DNA of 40,557 nt from JBMNQI01 sp050944055. Lineage in GTDB: Bacteria; Bacillota; Clostridia; Oscillospirales; Oscillospiraceae. The notes below the pieces were generated by a model. It was not told the origin of the DNA. It ran no database searches and saw nothing but the letters and a program-made list of their open reading frames with translations. A program made the translations under genes and the position numbers. This document shows, one piece after another, positions 21,987 through 31,353 of the stretch; the stretch's first letter is position 1, and every line of letters begins with the position of its first letter. Location: assembly GCA_050944055.1 (NCBI GenBank), contig JBMNQI010000015.1, positions 1 through 40,557 on the forward strand, written 5' to 3'.

Positions 21987-24623
21987 TCAGTGAGCATCGT
22001 ACCAGCTCCTGCCGGATTTTGCCTCGGCAATAAGCGGAACCCTGAGCTTCGCGACGCTCATCATCTCCTCGCACAGGATTTCTCCTGCCCTGCGCGCCTC
22101 ATCCTCCGGAGCCTCTATTATCAGCTCGTCGTGCACCTGAAGTATAAGGCGCGCGCGCATATTCTCCTTTTTGAGGCGCTCGTGCACATGTATCATCGCG
22201 AGCTTAATAATATCCGCGGCGCTGCCCTGTATAGGCGTGTTGAGCGCGACGCGCTCACCGAAGCTGCGTATGTTGTAGTTTGAGCTTTTCAGCTCCGGCA
22301 CCGGCCTGCGCCGCCCTAAAATGGTTGAAACATAGCCGTCCGCCCTGGCTTTTTCCACTATGCTCTTCATATAATCGCGCACGCCCGAATACTTGGCCAG
22401 GTAGCTGTCGATATATCTGCGGGCCTGTGCGCGCGTTACGCCAATGTCCTGCGAGAGGGAAAAGTCGGATATGCCGTACACTATGCCGAAATTCACGGCC
22501 TTTGCCGAAGAGCGCTGCGCCGGCGTTACCTCCGAGAGAGGGATGTTCAGAACCTGCGAGGCCGTGACGGCGTGTATGTCTCCCCCGGTTTTAAAGGTCT
22601 CTATCATCGCCGCATCGTCGGCTATATGCGCCAGAATGCGCAGCTCTATCTGCGAATAATCCGCGTCTACGAGGACGCAGCCCGGCGCGGCCACGAACAT
22701 CTTGCGCAGCTCGCTGCCCAGCTTCGTGCGAACCGGAATGTTCTGGAGATTCGGGTCCGTCGAGGACAGGCGTCCTGTCGTCGTCACCGTCATCTGGAAG
22801 CTCGTGTGTATCCGGCCGTCCGGAGCTATGACCTTAATAAGACCGTCCGCATATGTGCTTTTGAGCTTAGTCAGCTGCCTGTACTCAAGTATCAGGTCGA
22901 TTATCGGGTGGCTTCCGCGCAGCTTCTCCAGAACCTCGGCGTCCGTCGAATAGCCCGTTTTGGTTTTCTTTACGGGCGGCAGGCCGAGACCCTCAAAGAG
23001 CAGCTTCCCAAGCTGCTGGGTCGAGTTGATATTAAACGGCCCGCCGGCCAGATTATATATCTCTTTCTCCAGATCCGCTATGCGGTTCGAGAGCATGCTC
23101 CCAAACTCGCGCAGAGCGGCGGCGTCGACAAGAAAGCCCCTATACTCCATATCGGCGAGCACGGCGCAAAGCGGGAGTTCGACGTCGCGCAAAAGCTCCT
23201 CCATTTCCTGCTCGCGCAATAGCGTCCTGAGCGCGGCCTCAAGCTCCAAACAGGCGGCGGCATGTTTACACAGAGCGTCGGCCGAGGTTTTTATATCGCC
23301 CAGCGGAGCGAAGGCGTCCTTCGCCGTAAACAGCCTGCCGCCCGGCAGCTCCCTGTGCAGATAGCGCACGGAAAGCTGCTCGAGCGAATAGCTCGTCGCG
23401 GCGGGGTCGAGAAGGTAAGCGCCGAGAGCGCTGTCAAACTCAAAGCCTCCGGATTCAATGCCGTTTTCAAGCAGAACGCGCATAAGCTCCTTTACGTCAT
23501 GCGAGCATTTTTGGACTTCAGCTGAAAATATATCGGCAAGCAGTGCAAAATAGTCGCCCTCAAATCCGTTTTTTAAGAATACGCAGGCTGCTTCGCCGTC
23601 ATAAACCGCGACGGCGGCAAGCTCCGGCGCGCAGAGCACGGCGGCGCGCGGGACGTGGCGCCATTTATCTATCAGCTCCCGCGCGCGCGCGGGCGAGGAT
23701 ACTATCTCGGCCTCACGGGCCGCAGCCTCTTTAGCAGGCTGCGCAGCCTCGTCGGGAGTCAGTTCCAGCCTTTCTATAAGCTTATTGAATTCAAGGCGTA
23801 TGAAAAGCTCGTACAGCCGCCTGCTGTCCGGCTCGTGTATGATATTGCTCTCCGGCGCTATGTCAATCGGCACATGCCTGTCTATCGTGGCAAGCTCGTA
23901 CGACATACGCGCAGCCTCAATCCCCTCGCGCAGCTTTTGCTTTACGCTCTCGCGTATGTCCAGAGCTTCCAGGTTCTTAAATATCTCGTCTATAGTCCCA
24001 AAACGGCATATAAGTTCGCGGGCGGTCTTTTCGCCGACGCCGCGGACCCCGGGAATGTTGTCTGACGGATCGCCCATGAGGGCCTTGAGGTCGACCATCA
24101 GGCGCGGGGGGAAGCCGTAATCCTCTTTGAATTTATCCTCCGTATAGTCGGTTTCTATCGTCTGCCCCTGCCTGGTGGAGACAAGCTTGACGCGCACATT
24201 CCCGCCGACAAGCTGAAGGCTGTCCCTGTCCCCGGTGACGACGACGCACTCATGGCCTTCCTCTGAGCAAATCCGCGCGACGGTGCCAATAATATCGTCG
24301 GCCTCGTAACCGGCGAGCTCATAGCGCGGTATGTTCATGGCGTCCAGCACCTCGCGCAGTACAGGCATCTGGACGGCCAGCTCGTCCGGCATGCTCTTGC
24401 GCTGCGCCTTGTAGCCCTCGTATTTCTCATGGCGGAAGGTGGGCGCACTAAGGTCGAAGGCGACGCAGAGCGCGTCGGGCTTTTCGGAATCGCAGATCTT
24501 CAGAAGTATCGTGAGAAAGCCGTAGACGGCGTTCGTATAAAGCCCGTCCCTCGTTGAAAGCAGGCGAATACCGTAAAACGCGCGGTTTACTATGCTGTTG
24601 CCGTCGAATATCATCAGCTTCAT
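21987..24623 (-). CDS. polA: DNA polymerase I
   Basis: 878-aa PolA for gap filling, Okazaki-fragment maturation and repair. An N-terminal 5'-3' exonuclease/FEN domain (about 1-290; KLMIFDGNSIVNRAFYG, GDRDSLQLV, GVRGVGEKTA) is followed by a degenerate 3'-5' exonuclease domain (about 300-480), in which the DxE metal motif is missing (AAVAVYDG instead), as in Bacillus PolA, so no proofreading is expected. The polymerase domain has motif A DADYSQIELR (around 650), motif B SAKAVNFGIVYG and motif C QVHDELIIEAP (around 830). Full length and intact. It heads the polA-ywlE-rimI-tsaD minus-strand run. Confidence 0.98.
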   Translation of the reverse strand: MKLMIFDGNSIVNRAFYGIRLLSTRDGLYTNAVYGFLTILLKICDSEKPDALCVAFDLSAPTFRHEKYEGYKAQRKSMPDELAVQMPVLREVLDAMNIPRYELAGYEADDIIGTVARICSEEGHECVVVTGDRDSLQLVGGNVRVKLVSTRQGQTIETDYTEDKFKEDYGFPPRLMVDLKALMGDPSDNIPGVRGVGEKTARELICRFGTIDEIFKNLEALDIRESVKQKLREGIEAARMSYELATIDRHVPIDIAPESNIIHEPDSRRLYELFIRLEFNKLIERLELTPDEAAQPAKEAAAREAEIVSSPARARELIDKWRHVPRAAVLCAPELAAVAVYDGEAACVFLKNGFEGDYFALLADIFSAEVQKCSHDVKELMRVLLENGIESGGFEFDSALGAYLLDPAATSYSLEQLSVRYLHRELPGGRLFTAKDAFAPLGDIKTSADALCKHAAACLELEAALRTLLREQEMEELLRDVELPLCAVLADMEYRGFLVDAAALREFGSMLSNRIADLEKEIYNLAGGPFNINSTQQLGKLLFEGLGLPPVKKTKTGYSTDAEVLEKLRGSHPIIDLILEYRQLTKLKSTYADGLIKVIAPDGRIHTSFQMTVTTTGRLSSTDPNLQNIPVRTKLGSELRKMFVAAPGCVLVDADYSQIELRILAHIADDAAMIETFKTGGDIHAVTASQVLNIPLSEVTPAQRSSAKAVNFGIVYGISDFSLSQDIGVTRAQARRYIDSYLAKYSGVRDYMKSIVEKARADGYVSTILGRRRPVPELKSSNYNIRSFGERVALNTPIQGSAADIIKLAMIHVHERLKKENMRARLILQVHDELIIEAPEDEARRAGEILCEEMMSVAKLRVPLIAEAKSGRSWYDAH

Positions 24624-24704
24624 GGGGCCCTTCCTTTCTTGCCGCGCGGACCGTGCCTAGAGCGTGCGCCCGACTTCCGGCCCTGTCTTCCCCGGCGCTT
24701 CATG

Positions 24705-25000
24705 TCAGTGCAGAGGCTTTTCCTTAATTGTCATCAGAGCTTTTGTCACCTCGACAAGCACCTGGGCCTTATACCCATCCTCAATGCTTGAATCTCAGCC
24801 AGCAGGGCGCCCTTAGCGGTGGTGACGTAGCGGGGCTCCAGAGCGTTGAGAGCCAGGGCGCAGGCGTTGAGCCTGCATATCTCGCAGGAGCACATATCCA
24901 TGTTTTGTATGCTGCTGTCCACCGCCCTGCGAACCAGCTCCTCCATTATGTTTATCAGTATCGCGCCCTGCTCTCCCTTTGTGTAGCCTTCCAATAGCAA
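24705..25000 (-). pseudogene. ComFB-like protein gene with a frameshift near the 3' end
   Basis: The frame from TTG 25000 (GGGAGGG 7 nt upstream) encodes a ComFB-type domain: NIMEELVRRAVD, the cysteine cluster CSCEIC, and ALALNALEPRYVTTAKG. As given it ends at 24746 with an un-family-like tail after AEIQA. Moving one base at about 24787-24797 continues the reading as IEDGYKAQVLVEVTKALM and ends ...KEKPLH at 24705. This matches the expected helical ComFB C-terminus, which ends in a similar Lys/Pro/His pattern. The gene is therefore either frameshifted or carries a one-base sequence error. ComFB is a late-competence-operon protein of unclear role; cyanobacterial homologues bind cyclic di-nucleotides. 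It stands alone between polA and the NimA-like gene. Confidence 0.75.
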
Positions 25001-25079
25001 GTTATTTCCCTCCCGTATTTTCTGCCGCTGCGCGTCGTCTCTGCCGTGTAACATATGAACGGGGCGGCGTTATTTGCTG

Positions 25080-25553
25080 TCAGCGAGAACTTTTTTTGCC
25101 CGTAAAATCGGACGATATGATTTTGAATGCGCAGACAGCGCCGGCCTGCTCCTTTGAGAAGCTGTAATCATATCCCAGCTGATGTTTCGCTAAAATCGAA
25201 AGAGCGGAGTTCTTTGCTTCATAGTCCTCAATGAACTCCGCCTGGCCGAATCCTATTACGCTCTCATAAGAATACCCAGAATTGCACGGGTTTCCCCCGC
25301 AGTGTTCAATACCGCCTTCGCAGGTCATTTCAAAGCACACGGAAGAGTTCTGTTTAAGTATGTCTGTTTTGCGCCCTTCGCCCGCGCTGTGAAAAAAAAG
25401 CTCCAGCAAACCGTCTTTGAGCAGGTATCCAAAATTGAGAGGCACGATGTAGGGAAGGCCGTTGTCAACCATCGCGACATGGCAGACTCTGCACTTTTTT
25501 ATTATCCTCTCAATCTCCTCAATATCCGTTACTTCAAGCTCTTTTCTTCTCAT
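25080..25553 (-). CDS. Pyridoxamine 5'-phosphate oxidase-family flavoprotein (NimA-like)
   Basis: 157-aa split-barrel FMN-binding protein starting MRRKELEV. The order (IERIIKKCRVCHVAMVD, GLPYIVPLNFGY, LFFHSAGEGRKTDIL, SVCFEMTCE) follows the nitroimidazole-resistance (Nim) branch of the PNPOx superfamily, common as chromosomal housekeeping genes in Clostridia. Several cysteines (EHCGGNPCNSG) lie in the middle. True Nim proteins reduce nitro groups; most relatives have no known substrate, so drug resistance should not be assumed. Confidence 0.85.
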   Translation of the reverse strand: MRRKELEVTDIEEIERIIKKCRVCHVAMVDNGLPYIVPLNFGYLLKDGLLELFFHSAGEGRKTDILKQNSSVCFEMTCEGGIEHCGGNPCNSGYSYESVIGFGQAEFIEDYEAKNSALSILAKHQLGYDYSFSKEQAGAVCAFKIISSDFTGKKSSR

Positions 25554-25683
25554 ACTGCCTCCATCGGGCGCAAGGCCCGGGCGAACGATCGGCGCCGCGC
25601 GCTATCTGCGCTCCTCTCCGGGGACGCACGGCTCTATATGCTTTCGCCTCAGGCCCTGTCCAAGATTCCGGCATGCCGCCCTA

Positions 25684-27066
25684 TTACGCTCTTTTCCACT
25701 TTACGCCCTGCGGCGTGTCCTCAAGTATTATGCCCCGGGACTTAAGTTCGTCTCTTATCCTGTCGGCCTCGGCCCAGTTCTTTGCCTTGCGCGCCGCCTG
25801 TCGCTGCTCGATCATCGACTCAATTTCGGAATCGATGGATTCGTCCTTTTTATTGTAGAGCAGGCCGAGGACGTCCGTCAGCTCCGTCAGGCGCTTATGG
25901 CAGTCGGTCGCGAGCTCTTTTGAGGGCTTTTCAGTGACGGCGGTATTGATCTCGCGCACCATCTCAAAGACGGCGGCCAGGGCGTACGCGGTGTTGAAAT
26001 CGTCCTCCATAGCTTCTATGAACTGGTCGCGGTACTTGCCGAGAAACGCGGCGTCTGCGCCGGGCTCGCTCGGAGCGGTCTCCATCAGGAAGCAAAGGTT
26101 GCTCTCGGCTGTGTACAGGCGCTCGAGCGCCGCTTTGGCCTGAAGAAGCACCTCGCCGGAGTAGTTAATGGGGCTGCGGTAATGCGCCGAAAGCATGAAA
26201 TAGCGTATGGTCTCGTACCCGTAGGCCTCGGCGGCCTCGCGGACAGTGAAAAAGTTGCCGAGGGACTTGGACATCTTTCTGTTATCAATGCTTATAAACC
26301 CGTTATGCATCCAGTAATTGACGAATTTGCAGCCGTTGGCGGCCTCCGACTGGGCTATCTCGTTTTCATGGTGCGGGAAGATGAGGTCCTGCCCGCCGCA
26401 GTGTATGTCTATAGTCTTCCCCAGGTAGCGGCAGGACATGGCGGAGCACTCGATGTGCCAGCCGGGTCGGCCCTTTCCCCAGGGGGAGTCCCAGGAAGGT
26501 TCGCCGGGCTTCGCCGATTTCCAGAGCGCAAAATCCATAGGCGACTCCTTTATGTCGCTGACATCGACACGGGCGCCCGCGTCAAGCTCCTCAAGAGGCT
26601 GGTGCGAGAGGCGGCCGTAAGATTCAAAGCTTGAGGTTCTGAAATAGACGTCCCCGTCGGCCTCGTAGGCGCAGCCCTTTTCAATGAGCGTGCGCACCAT
26701 TTCGATAATTTCTGCAATGTTTTCAGTCGCCTTTGGATGGAAGGTGGCCGGGCGTACGCCGAGCCCCCGGGCGTCCTTTTCGTATTCCGCGATGTACTTT
26801 TTCGCGATTTCCTCGGATGTGACGCCCTCCTCGTTGGCCCGGTTTATGATCTTGTCGTCCACGTCCGTGAAGTTCTGGACAAACGTCACCTCGTACCCGC
26901 GGTACTCAAAATAACGGCGCAGCACGTCGAACATTATGAGGGGACGGGCGTTGCCGACGTGGATTAAGTTATAGACCGTCGGGCCGCAGGCGTACATCTT
27001 CACCCTGCCCGGCTCGATCGGTCTAAACTCCTCTTTGCGTCCGGTCATCGTATTAAATATCTGCAT
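25684..27066 (-). CDS. cysS: Cysteinyl-tRNA synthetase
   Basis: 460-aa class I synthetase charging tRNA-Cys. The HIGH signature appears as HVGN within YNLIHVGNARP, and KMSKSLGN is the second ATP motif. The zinc-binding Cys in YACGPTVYN, the CxxxH-type HIECSAM segment and the DALR-like C-terminal domain are all present, and the length is normal. It is preceded by the serine acetyltransferase gene in the same direction (45-nt gap), the familiar cysE-cysS pairing of Firmicutes that links cysteine synthesis to its use. No T-box leader was recognised in the short gap between them. Confidence 0.97.
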   Translation of the reverse strand: MQIFNTMTGRKEEFRPIEPGRVKMYACGPTVYNLIHVGNARPLIMFDVLRRYFEYRGYEVTFVQNFTDVDDKIINRANEEGVTSEEIAKKYIAEYEKDARGLGVRPATFHPKATENIAEIIEMVRTLIEKGCAYEADGDVYFRTSSFESYGRLSHQPLEELDAGARVDVSDIKESPMDFALWKSAKPGEPSWDSPWGKGRPGWHIECSAMSCRYLGKTIDIHCGGQDLIFPHHENEIAQSEAANGCKFVNYWMHNGFISIDNRKMSKSLGNFFTVREAAEAYGYETIRYFMLSAHYRSPINYSGEVLLQAKAALERLYTAESNLCFLMETAPSEPGADAAFLGKYRDQFIEAMEDDFNTAYALAAVFEMVREINTAVTEKPSKELATDCHKRLTELTDVLGLLYNKKDESIDSEIESMIEQRQAARKAKNWAEADRIRDELKSRGIILEDTPQGVKWKRA

Positions 27067-27111
27067 AGCTTTCTCCTTTAGTGCTCTTTTTAAATCAGGT
27101 TTTTGCGCCGT

Positions 27112-27756
27112 CTATTCCCGTACCTTTTGCTCCTTCAAAAGGTTTTCCAGCTCTTCAATACGCCGCTCCAGGCGGTCGAGCTCCTGCTGGATCGGGTTCG
27201 GGATATGGACGTGGTCCAGCTCGGCGTTCTCGCGCCTTTGCTCATCCTCGCTCCGGAGTATGAATTTGGCGGGTATGCCGACGGCCGTGCAGTCGTCCGG
27301 CACGGCGGAGAGAACGACGGCGTTCGAGGCTATCTGGACGTTGTTGCCGACTCTGAACGATCCGAGCACTTTTGCGCCCGCGCCTATCATTACGTTGTTT
27401 CCTATGGTCGGGTGGCGCTTGCCCTTTTCCTTGCCGCTGCCGCCGAGAGTAACGCCCTGGTACAGCAGAACGTCGTCTCCTATTTCAGCCGTCTCGCCAA
27501 TTACTACGCCTGAACCGTGGTCAATCACGAAGCGGCGGCCTATCCTAGCGCCGGGGTGTATTTCTATACCGGTCATGAAACGGGAACACTGGGAAATAAA
27601 ACGGGCAAAGCCCTTCATCCCGTGTTCATGCAGCCAGTGTGCTATACGATGCCAGAAAAGCGCGTGTACGCCGGGATAAAGCAGCAGTATGCCGACTGCC
27701 GAACGGGCAGCCGGGTCCCGCGCCTTGTAGGCTTTGACAATTTCACGGACTCCCAT
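27112..27756 (-). CDS. cysE: Serine O-acetyltransferase (EpsC-type)
   Basis: 214-aa left-handed beta-helix acyltransferase making O-acetylserine from serine and acetyl-CoA, the first step of cysteine synthesis. Hexapeptide repeats run from IEIHPGARIGRRFVIDHG through VVIGETAEIG to GAKVLGSFRVGNNVQI. The short N-terminal helical part (about 60 residues) marks the EpsC/Firmicute form. A charged, probably coiled-coil tail (LDRLERRIEELENLLKEQ) closes the protein. Upstream of cysS and 13 nt downstream of pgsA. Confidence 0.94.
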   Translation of the reverse strand: MGVREIVKAYKARDPAARSAVGILLLYPGVHALFWHRIAHWLHEHGMKGFARFISQCSRFMTGIEIHPGARIGRRFVIDHGSGVVIGETAEIGDDVLLYQGVTLGGSGKEKGKRHPTIGNNVMIGAGAKVLGSFRVGNNVQIASNAVVLSAVPDDCTAVGIPAKFILRSEDEQRRENAELDHVHIPNPIQQELDRLERRIEELENLLKEQKVRE

Positions 27757-27769
27757 GTGTGATGGCTCC

Positions 27770-28315
27770 TTATCTGCTTTTGATCACGTCGTAGTTCTTA
27801 ATGAAGTATTCCGCGCCGGACCAGACGGTCGTCACGAGCATGCAGCCGACGGCTACGCCGTTTACCGTAATAACGCCCGGTATAACCTCTATTGACGCCA
27901 GCGGGGTTATCATTATGCAAATAGCCACGATGGATGTTACGGTCTTAATTTTGCCGGAAAAAGCCGCCGCTATGACGCGCCCGTTTGTAACCGCGATGAG
28001 GCGCAGGCCGGTGACCGCAAATTCCCGGGCTATGATTATCATTGCCGCCCAGCTTCTTATCTGCCCCCAGCCGGTGAATATGAGTATGGCCGCTGTAACA
28101 AGCAGCTTGTCGGCCAGAGGGTCCAGGAACCTGCCGAAATCCGTTTCCTGCTTGCGGCTGCGGGCTATGTAACCGTCCACAGCGTCCGTCGCGCTGGCGA
28201 CTGCGAATATGGCCAGAGCCACCCAGTTGGAATACGGAAGGTCTGATAGAAGTACCAGCATAAAGACCGGTACCATAATTATTCGCACAAGCGTGAATTT
28301 ATTGGCAGTATTCAC
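27770..28315 (-). CDS. pgsA: CDP-diacylglycerol--glycerol-3-phosphate 3-phosphatidyltransferase
   Basis: 181-aa integral membrane CDP-alcohol phosphatidyltransferase making phosphatidylglycerol phosphate. The catalytic motif D-G-x2-A-R-x8-G-x3-D-x3-D is seen as DAVDGYIAR followed by GRFLDPLADKLL. Several hydrophobic helices cover the remainder, and the N-terminus MNTANKFTLVRI is typical. It lies 18 nt after rimO, as in many Firmicutes, where the two form an operon before cinA/recA. Confidence 0.95.
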   Translation of the reverse strand: MNTANKFTLVRIIMVPVFMLVLLSDLPYSNWVALAIFAVASATDAVDGYIARSRKQETDFGRFLDPLADKLLVTAAILIFTGWGQIRSWAAMIIIAREFAVTGLRLIAVTNGRVIAAAFSGKIKTVTSIVAICIMITPLASIEVIPGVITVNGVAVGCMLVTTVWSGAEYFIKNYDVIKSR

Positions 28316-28333
28316 GTTGCCACCGCCTTAGCT

Positions 28334-29656
28334 TCAGTATAATGCTTCACCCGTAAGATCTCCGTCCTCGGCGCCGTTTATCTTTACAATGACGAAGCTT
28401 CCCGGAATTGCGTTTCTTGCCGAAAACAGGACTCTGCCGTCTATTTCGGGCGAATCGGCAAAGCTGCGCCCGAAATAGAGCCCGGTTTCCGGGTCGAGCC
28501 CCTCGCACAGAACCTCGAGATTTTGTCCCAGACGGCTTTCATTATACTCATCCATTATGCTCGATTGCAAGTCGTTTATAAGAGAAATACGTTTTGCCAC
28601 GGTTTCGGCGTCCGCAGCGCCCGGCATGTCTGCCGCCGGCGTCCCTTCCTGCGGTGAAAACGGAAATACGCCGACACGCTCCAGCCTTACCTCCCGCAGA
28701 AATTCGCAAAGCTCGAGGAATTCCTGCTCGCCTTCTCCCGGAAGGCCCGAAATCAGGCTCGTGCGAAGAACTACGCCCGGTATGCGCTCTCTCAGCTTTT
28801 TAAAAAGCTTTAATAGTTCGGCCTTTTTGCCCCGGCGGTTCATCGCGCGGAGTATTTTGTCATTGCAGTGCTGTATCGGTATATCCAGGTATTTAACCAC
28901 CTTGTCCTCGGAGGCTATGACGTCAATAAGCCCGTCGTCCAGCTCGTCGGGATAGAGGTAGTGCAGCCTCAGCCAGTGCAGCTCCGGAATAGCGCAAAGA
29001 GAGCGGATAAGCTCCCCGAGCCGTCGGCGGCCGTAATTGTCCGTACCGTAGCGCGTGATGTCCTGCGCAACTACTATGAGCTCGCGCGCGCCGGATTTAA
29101 CCAGTTCCTCGGCTTCCGCGACTATATCCTCGAACCTGCGGCTCCTGAACCTGCCGCGCAGCGACGGTATGACGCAGTAGGAGCAGCAGTTGTCGCATCC
29201 CTCGGCTATCTTAATATATGCGGTCCAGGGCGGCGTGGACACAATGCGCCCGCACTCCTCCGTAGGCGCGTTTATGTCCGGGTATACTTCGGGCGTTTCG
29301 CCGCCGAGCGCCGCGGCAACGACATCGGCGACCTCGCCGTATCCGCCTGTGCCTATTACGGCGTCAACCTCGGGCATTTCCTCGCGAATTGACTTCCTGA
29401 ACCGCTCAGCAAGGCAGCCGGCCACGATAATCTTCGGATAGCCGTTTAGCTTCCGCGAGGCGGTTTCAAGTATGCTGTCTATTGCCTCCGAAACGGCGGA
29501 GTCGATAAATCCGCAGGTATTGATAACCACCGCGTCGGCCTCTGATACGTCGCCGGTCAGCGAGAAGCCGGCCTTATCCAGAAGATACATCATTTGTTCG
29601 CTGTTTACCAGGTTTTTTGCGCAGCCCAGGGAAATAAGCGCGACTGTATTTGACAT
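28334..29656 (-). CDS. rimO: Ribosomal protein S12 methylthiotransferase RimO
   Basis: 440-aa radical-SAM methylthiotransferase modifying an Asp of ribosomal protein S12. The N-terminal UPF0004 domain with cysteines (SLGCAKNLVNSE, VINTCGF, VAGCLAER) binds the auxiliary 4Fe-4S cluster. The radical SAM motif CDNCCSYC (CxxxCxxC) is near residue 150. A C-terminal TRAM domain (about 375-440) includes the EVLCEGLD and LYFGRSFADSPEIDG segments. The latter distinguishes RimO from MiaB. Confidence 0.96.
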   Translation of the reverse strand: MSNTVALISLGCAKNLVNSEQMMYLLDKAGFSLTGDVSEADAVVINTCGFIDSAVSEAIDSILETASRKLNGYPKIIVAGCLAERFRKSIREEMPEVDAVIGTGGYGEVADVVAAALGGETPEVYPDINAPTEECGRIVSTPPWTAYIKIAEGCDNCCSYCVIPSLRGRFRSRRFEDIVAEAEELVKSGARELIVVAQDITRYGTDNYGRRRLGELIRSLCAIPELHWLRLHYLYPDELDDGLIDVIASEDKVVKYLDIPIQHCNDKILRAMNRRGKKAELLKLFKKLRERIPGVVLRTSLISGLPGEGEQEFLELCEFLREVRLERVGVFPFSPQEGTPAADMPGAADAETVAKRISLINDLQSSIMDEYNESRLGQNLEVLCEGLDPETGLYFGRSFADSPEIDGRVLFSARNAIPGSFVIVKINGAEDGDLTGEALY

Positions 29657-29744
29657 TTGATTCCTCGATAAGTTTCTTAATGTTTGAGTTTTTTCGCGAA
29701 ATTGGCCTCAGCCCGGGACAACAAGGAATATACCGGGAGAGGCG

Positions 29745-30197
29745 TTATTCCCGGCTGAGATACCTGTCGATTGCCTCTTTTATTTCCTGCCATCCGAACC
29801 CGCGCCGCTGCAGCGCGGCGTTTAAACGCTTTAGCTCCGCCCTGTCCGGCTCTTTTACGCCGCCAAGCTTCTTTTCTATAAACCTGTCTATAGCGTCCGG
29901 GCACGGTTCCGCGCTCTCAAGAACACGCAGGGCAGTTTCGCGCCCGATTCCCCGCCTGCTCAGTTCCTGTTTTATGCGTGAAGCGCCGAAGCCCTTGCGG
30001 GAATAGTGGCGCGCGATAACCTCGGCGTACTTTTCATCGTCAACCGCCCCTATTTCGTGCATCCAGGCCACAGTCTGCCCGGCCTCGCGGGGCTCAACGC
30101 CCTTCTCTTCGAGCTTTTTTAAAAGCTCCTTTTCCGAGAGGGGGCGGCGCGCGAGCATGGAGGCGGCCAATTCCCTCGGGTTAAACGTCCGAGCCAT
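29745..30197 (-). CDS. recX: Regulatory protein RecX
   Basis: 150-aa helical RecX that modulates RecA filaments. Repeated three-helix units are visible: LSEKELLKKLEEKGVE, VDDEKYAEVIARHYSRKGFGASRIKQELSRRGI and RGFGWQEIKEAIDRYL. The start ATG at 30197 overlaps the recA stop by 17 nt, so it is co-translated with recA, the classic recA-recX arrangement. Confidence 0.92.
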   Translation of the reverse strand: MARTFNPRELAASMLARRPLSEKELLKKLEEKGVEPREAGQTVAWMHEIGAVDDEKYAEVIARHYSRKGFGASRIKQELSRRGIGRETALRVLESAEPCPDAIDRFIEKKLGGVKEPDRAELKRLNAALQRRGFGWQEIKEAIDRYLSRE

Positions 30198-31296
30198 CGT
30201 TGAAGTCTTCGGCAGTGATATCGATGGCCCTTCCCGCAGCGCGCGCGGCTATTTTGCTCTGGTTGCTCATGAGCTTTTCCGCGTTCCGGCGTATCTCCGC
30301 CTCCACCTGGGCGGCGATCTCCGGATTGTCGCGCAGGTACTGCTTGGCGTTGTCTCTGCCCTGGCCTATGCGCTGGTCGCCCAAAGCGTACCAGGAGCCG
30401 CTTTTGGTTATGACGTCGGCGCGGACACCGAGGTCAATCAGCTCGCCCTCGCGGGATATGCCTTCGCCGTACATTATGTCGAATTCAGCCTCTCTGAACG
30501 GGGGCGCAACCTTGTTTTTTACGACCTTTGCCCTTGTGTGGGAGCCCACGACTTCGCTGCCCACCTTGAGCGTCTCAACCTTGCGCACGTCGATGCGGAC
30601 GCTGGCGTAGAACTTAAGTGCGCGGCCTCCCGTCGTCGTCTCGGGATTGCCGTAAACGACGCCTATCTTCTCGCGCAGCTGGTTAATAAAAACTACGATG
30701 CAGTTCGTCTTTGAAATGACGCCCGCGAGTTTCCTGAGAGCCTGGCTCATAAGCCGCGCGTGCAGGCCGACAAAGCTCTCGCCCATTTCGCCCTCTATCT
30801 CGGCGCGGGGCACAAGCGCCGCGACCGAGTCCACAACGACTATGTCAATAGCGCCGGAGCGTACAAGCGCCTCGGTTATTTCCAGAGCCTGCTCGCCGGT
30901 GTCCGGCTGGCTTATGAGAAGGCTTTCTATATCTACGCCCAGGGCGCGGGCGTAAGCCGGCTCAAGCGCGTGCTCGGCGTCTACGAACGCGGCCTCGCCT
31001 CCCTTTTTTTGCACCTCGGCAACCATATGGAGCGCCAGTGTCGTCTTGCCAGAGGACTCAGGGCCGTATATCTCTATAATGCGCCCCTTAGGCACCCCAC
31101 CTATGCCAAGCGCCAGGTCGAGGGACAGCGAGCCGGACGGGACTGACTCGACATTGACGCCCAAGTTTTCGCCCAGGCGCATTATCGCGCCCTTGCCGTA
31201 GTCCTTCTCTATCTTTTCCAGAACTGTTTCCAGAGCCTTTTTCCTGTCGGAAGCCGGGCCGACAGCCGGGAGCGGAGCTTTTTTCTTACTGTCCAT
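30181..31296 (-). CDS. recA: Recombinase RecA
   Basis: 371-aa RecA. Walker A is GPESSGKTT, Walker B lies in DIVVVDSVAAL, L1 and L2 loop regions include MSQALRKLAG and INQLREKIGVVYGNPETTTGG, and the acidic C-terminus ends EDFNDGSDV. It catalyses strand exchange and activates LexA cleavage. AGGAGG precedes the ATG. Only 55 nt separate it from prmC. I see no LexA-box-like dyad (Bacillus CGAAC-N4-GTTCG type) there, so SOS control, if present, must act further upstream. Confidence 0.98.
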   Translation of the reverse strand: MDSKKKAPLPAVGPASDRKKALETVLEKIEKDYGKGAIMRLGENLGVNVESVPSGSLSLDLALGIGGVPKGRIIEIYGPESSGKTTLALHMVAEVQKKGGEAAFVDAEHALEPAYARALGVDIESLLISQPDTGEQALEITEALVRSGAIDIVVVDSVAALVPRAEIEGEMGESFVGLHARLMSQALRKLAGVISKTNCIVVFINQLREKIGVVYGNPETTTGGRALKFYASVRIDVRKVETLKVGSEVVGSHTRAKVVKNKVAPPFREAEFDIMYGEGISREGELIDLGVRADVITKSGSWYALGDQRIGQGRDNAKQYLRDNPEIAAQVEAEIRRNAEKLMSNQSKIAARAAGRAIDITAEDFNDGSDV

Positions 31297-31314
31297 GCTT
31301 TCCTCCTAAATATC

Positions 31315-31353
31315 AGCCGGAGCGGGCCGCCCCAGGGCGGCGTCCGGCTTTTT
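31315..31353 (+). other. GC-rich hairpin between prmC and recA
   Basis: AGCCGGA / TCCGGCT outer stem with inner GCCGCCC / GGGCGGC, followed by five Ts on the plus strand only. For the minus-strand genes here it lacks a T-run, so it could be an attenuator-like structure or an antisense terminator. Confidence 0.5.

Noticed and set aside
25080..25553. Nitroimidazole resistance determinant
   Set aside because: Nim-like chromosomal flavoproteins are common and sequence alone does not show resistance.
27067..27111. T-box riboswitch before cysS
   Set aside because: The gap to cysE is only 45 nt, too short for a T-box leader.
31297..31351. SOS (LexA) box upstream of recA
   Set aside because: No dyad resembling a Gram-positive LexA site is visible; only a GC-rich hairpin is found.
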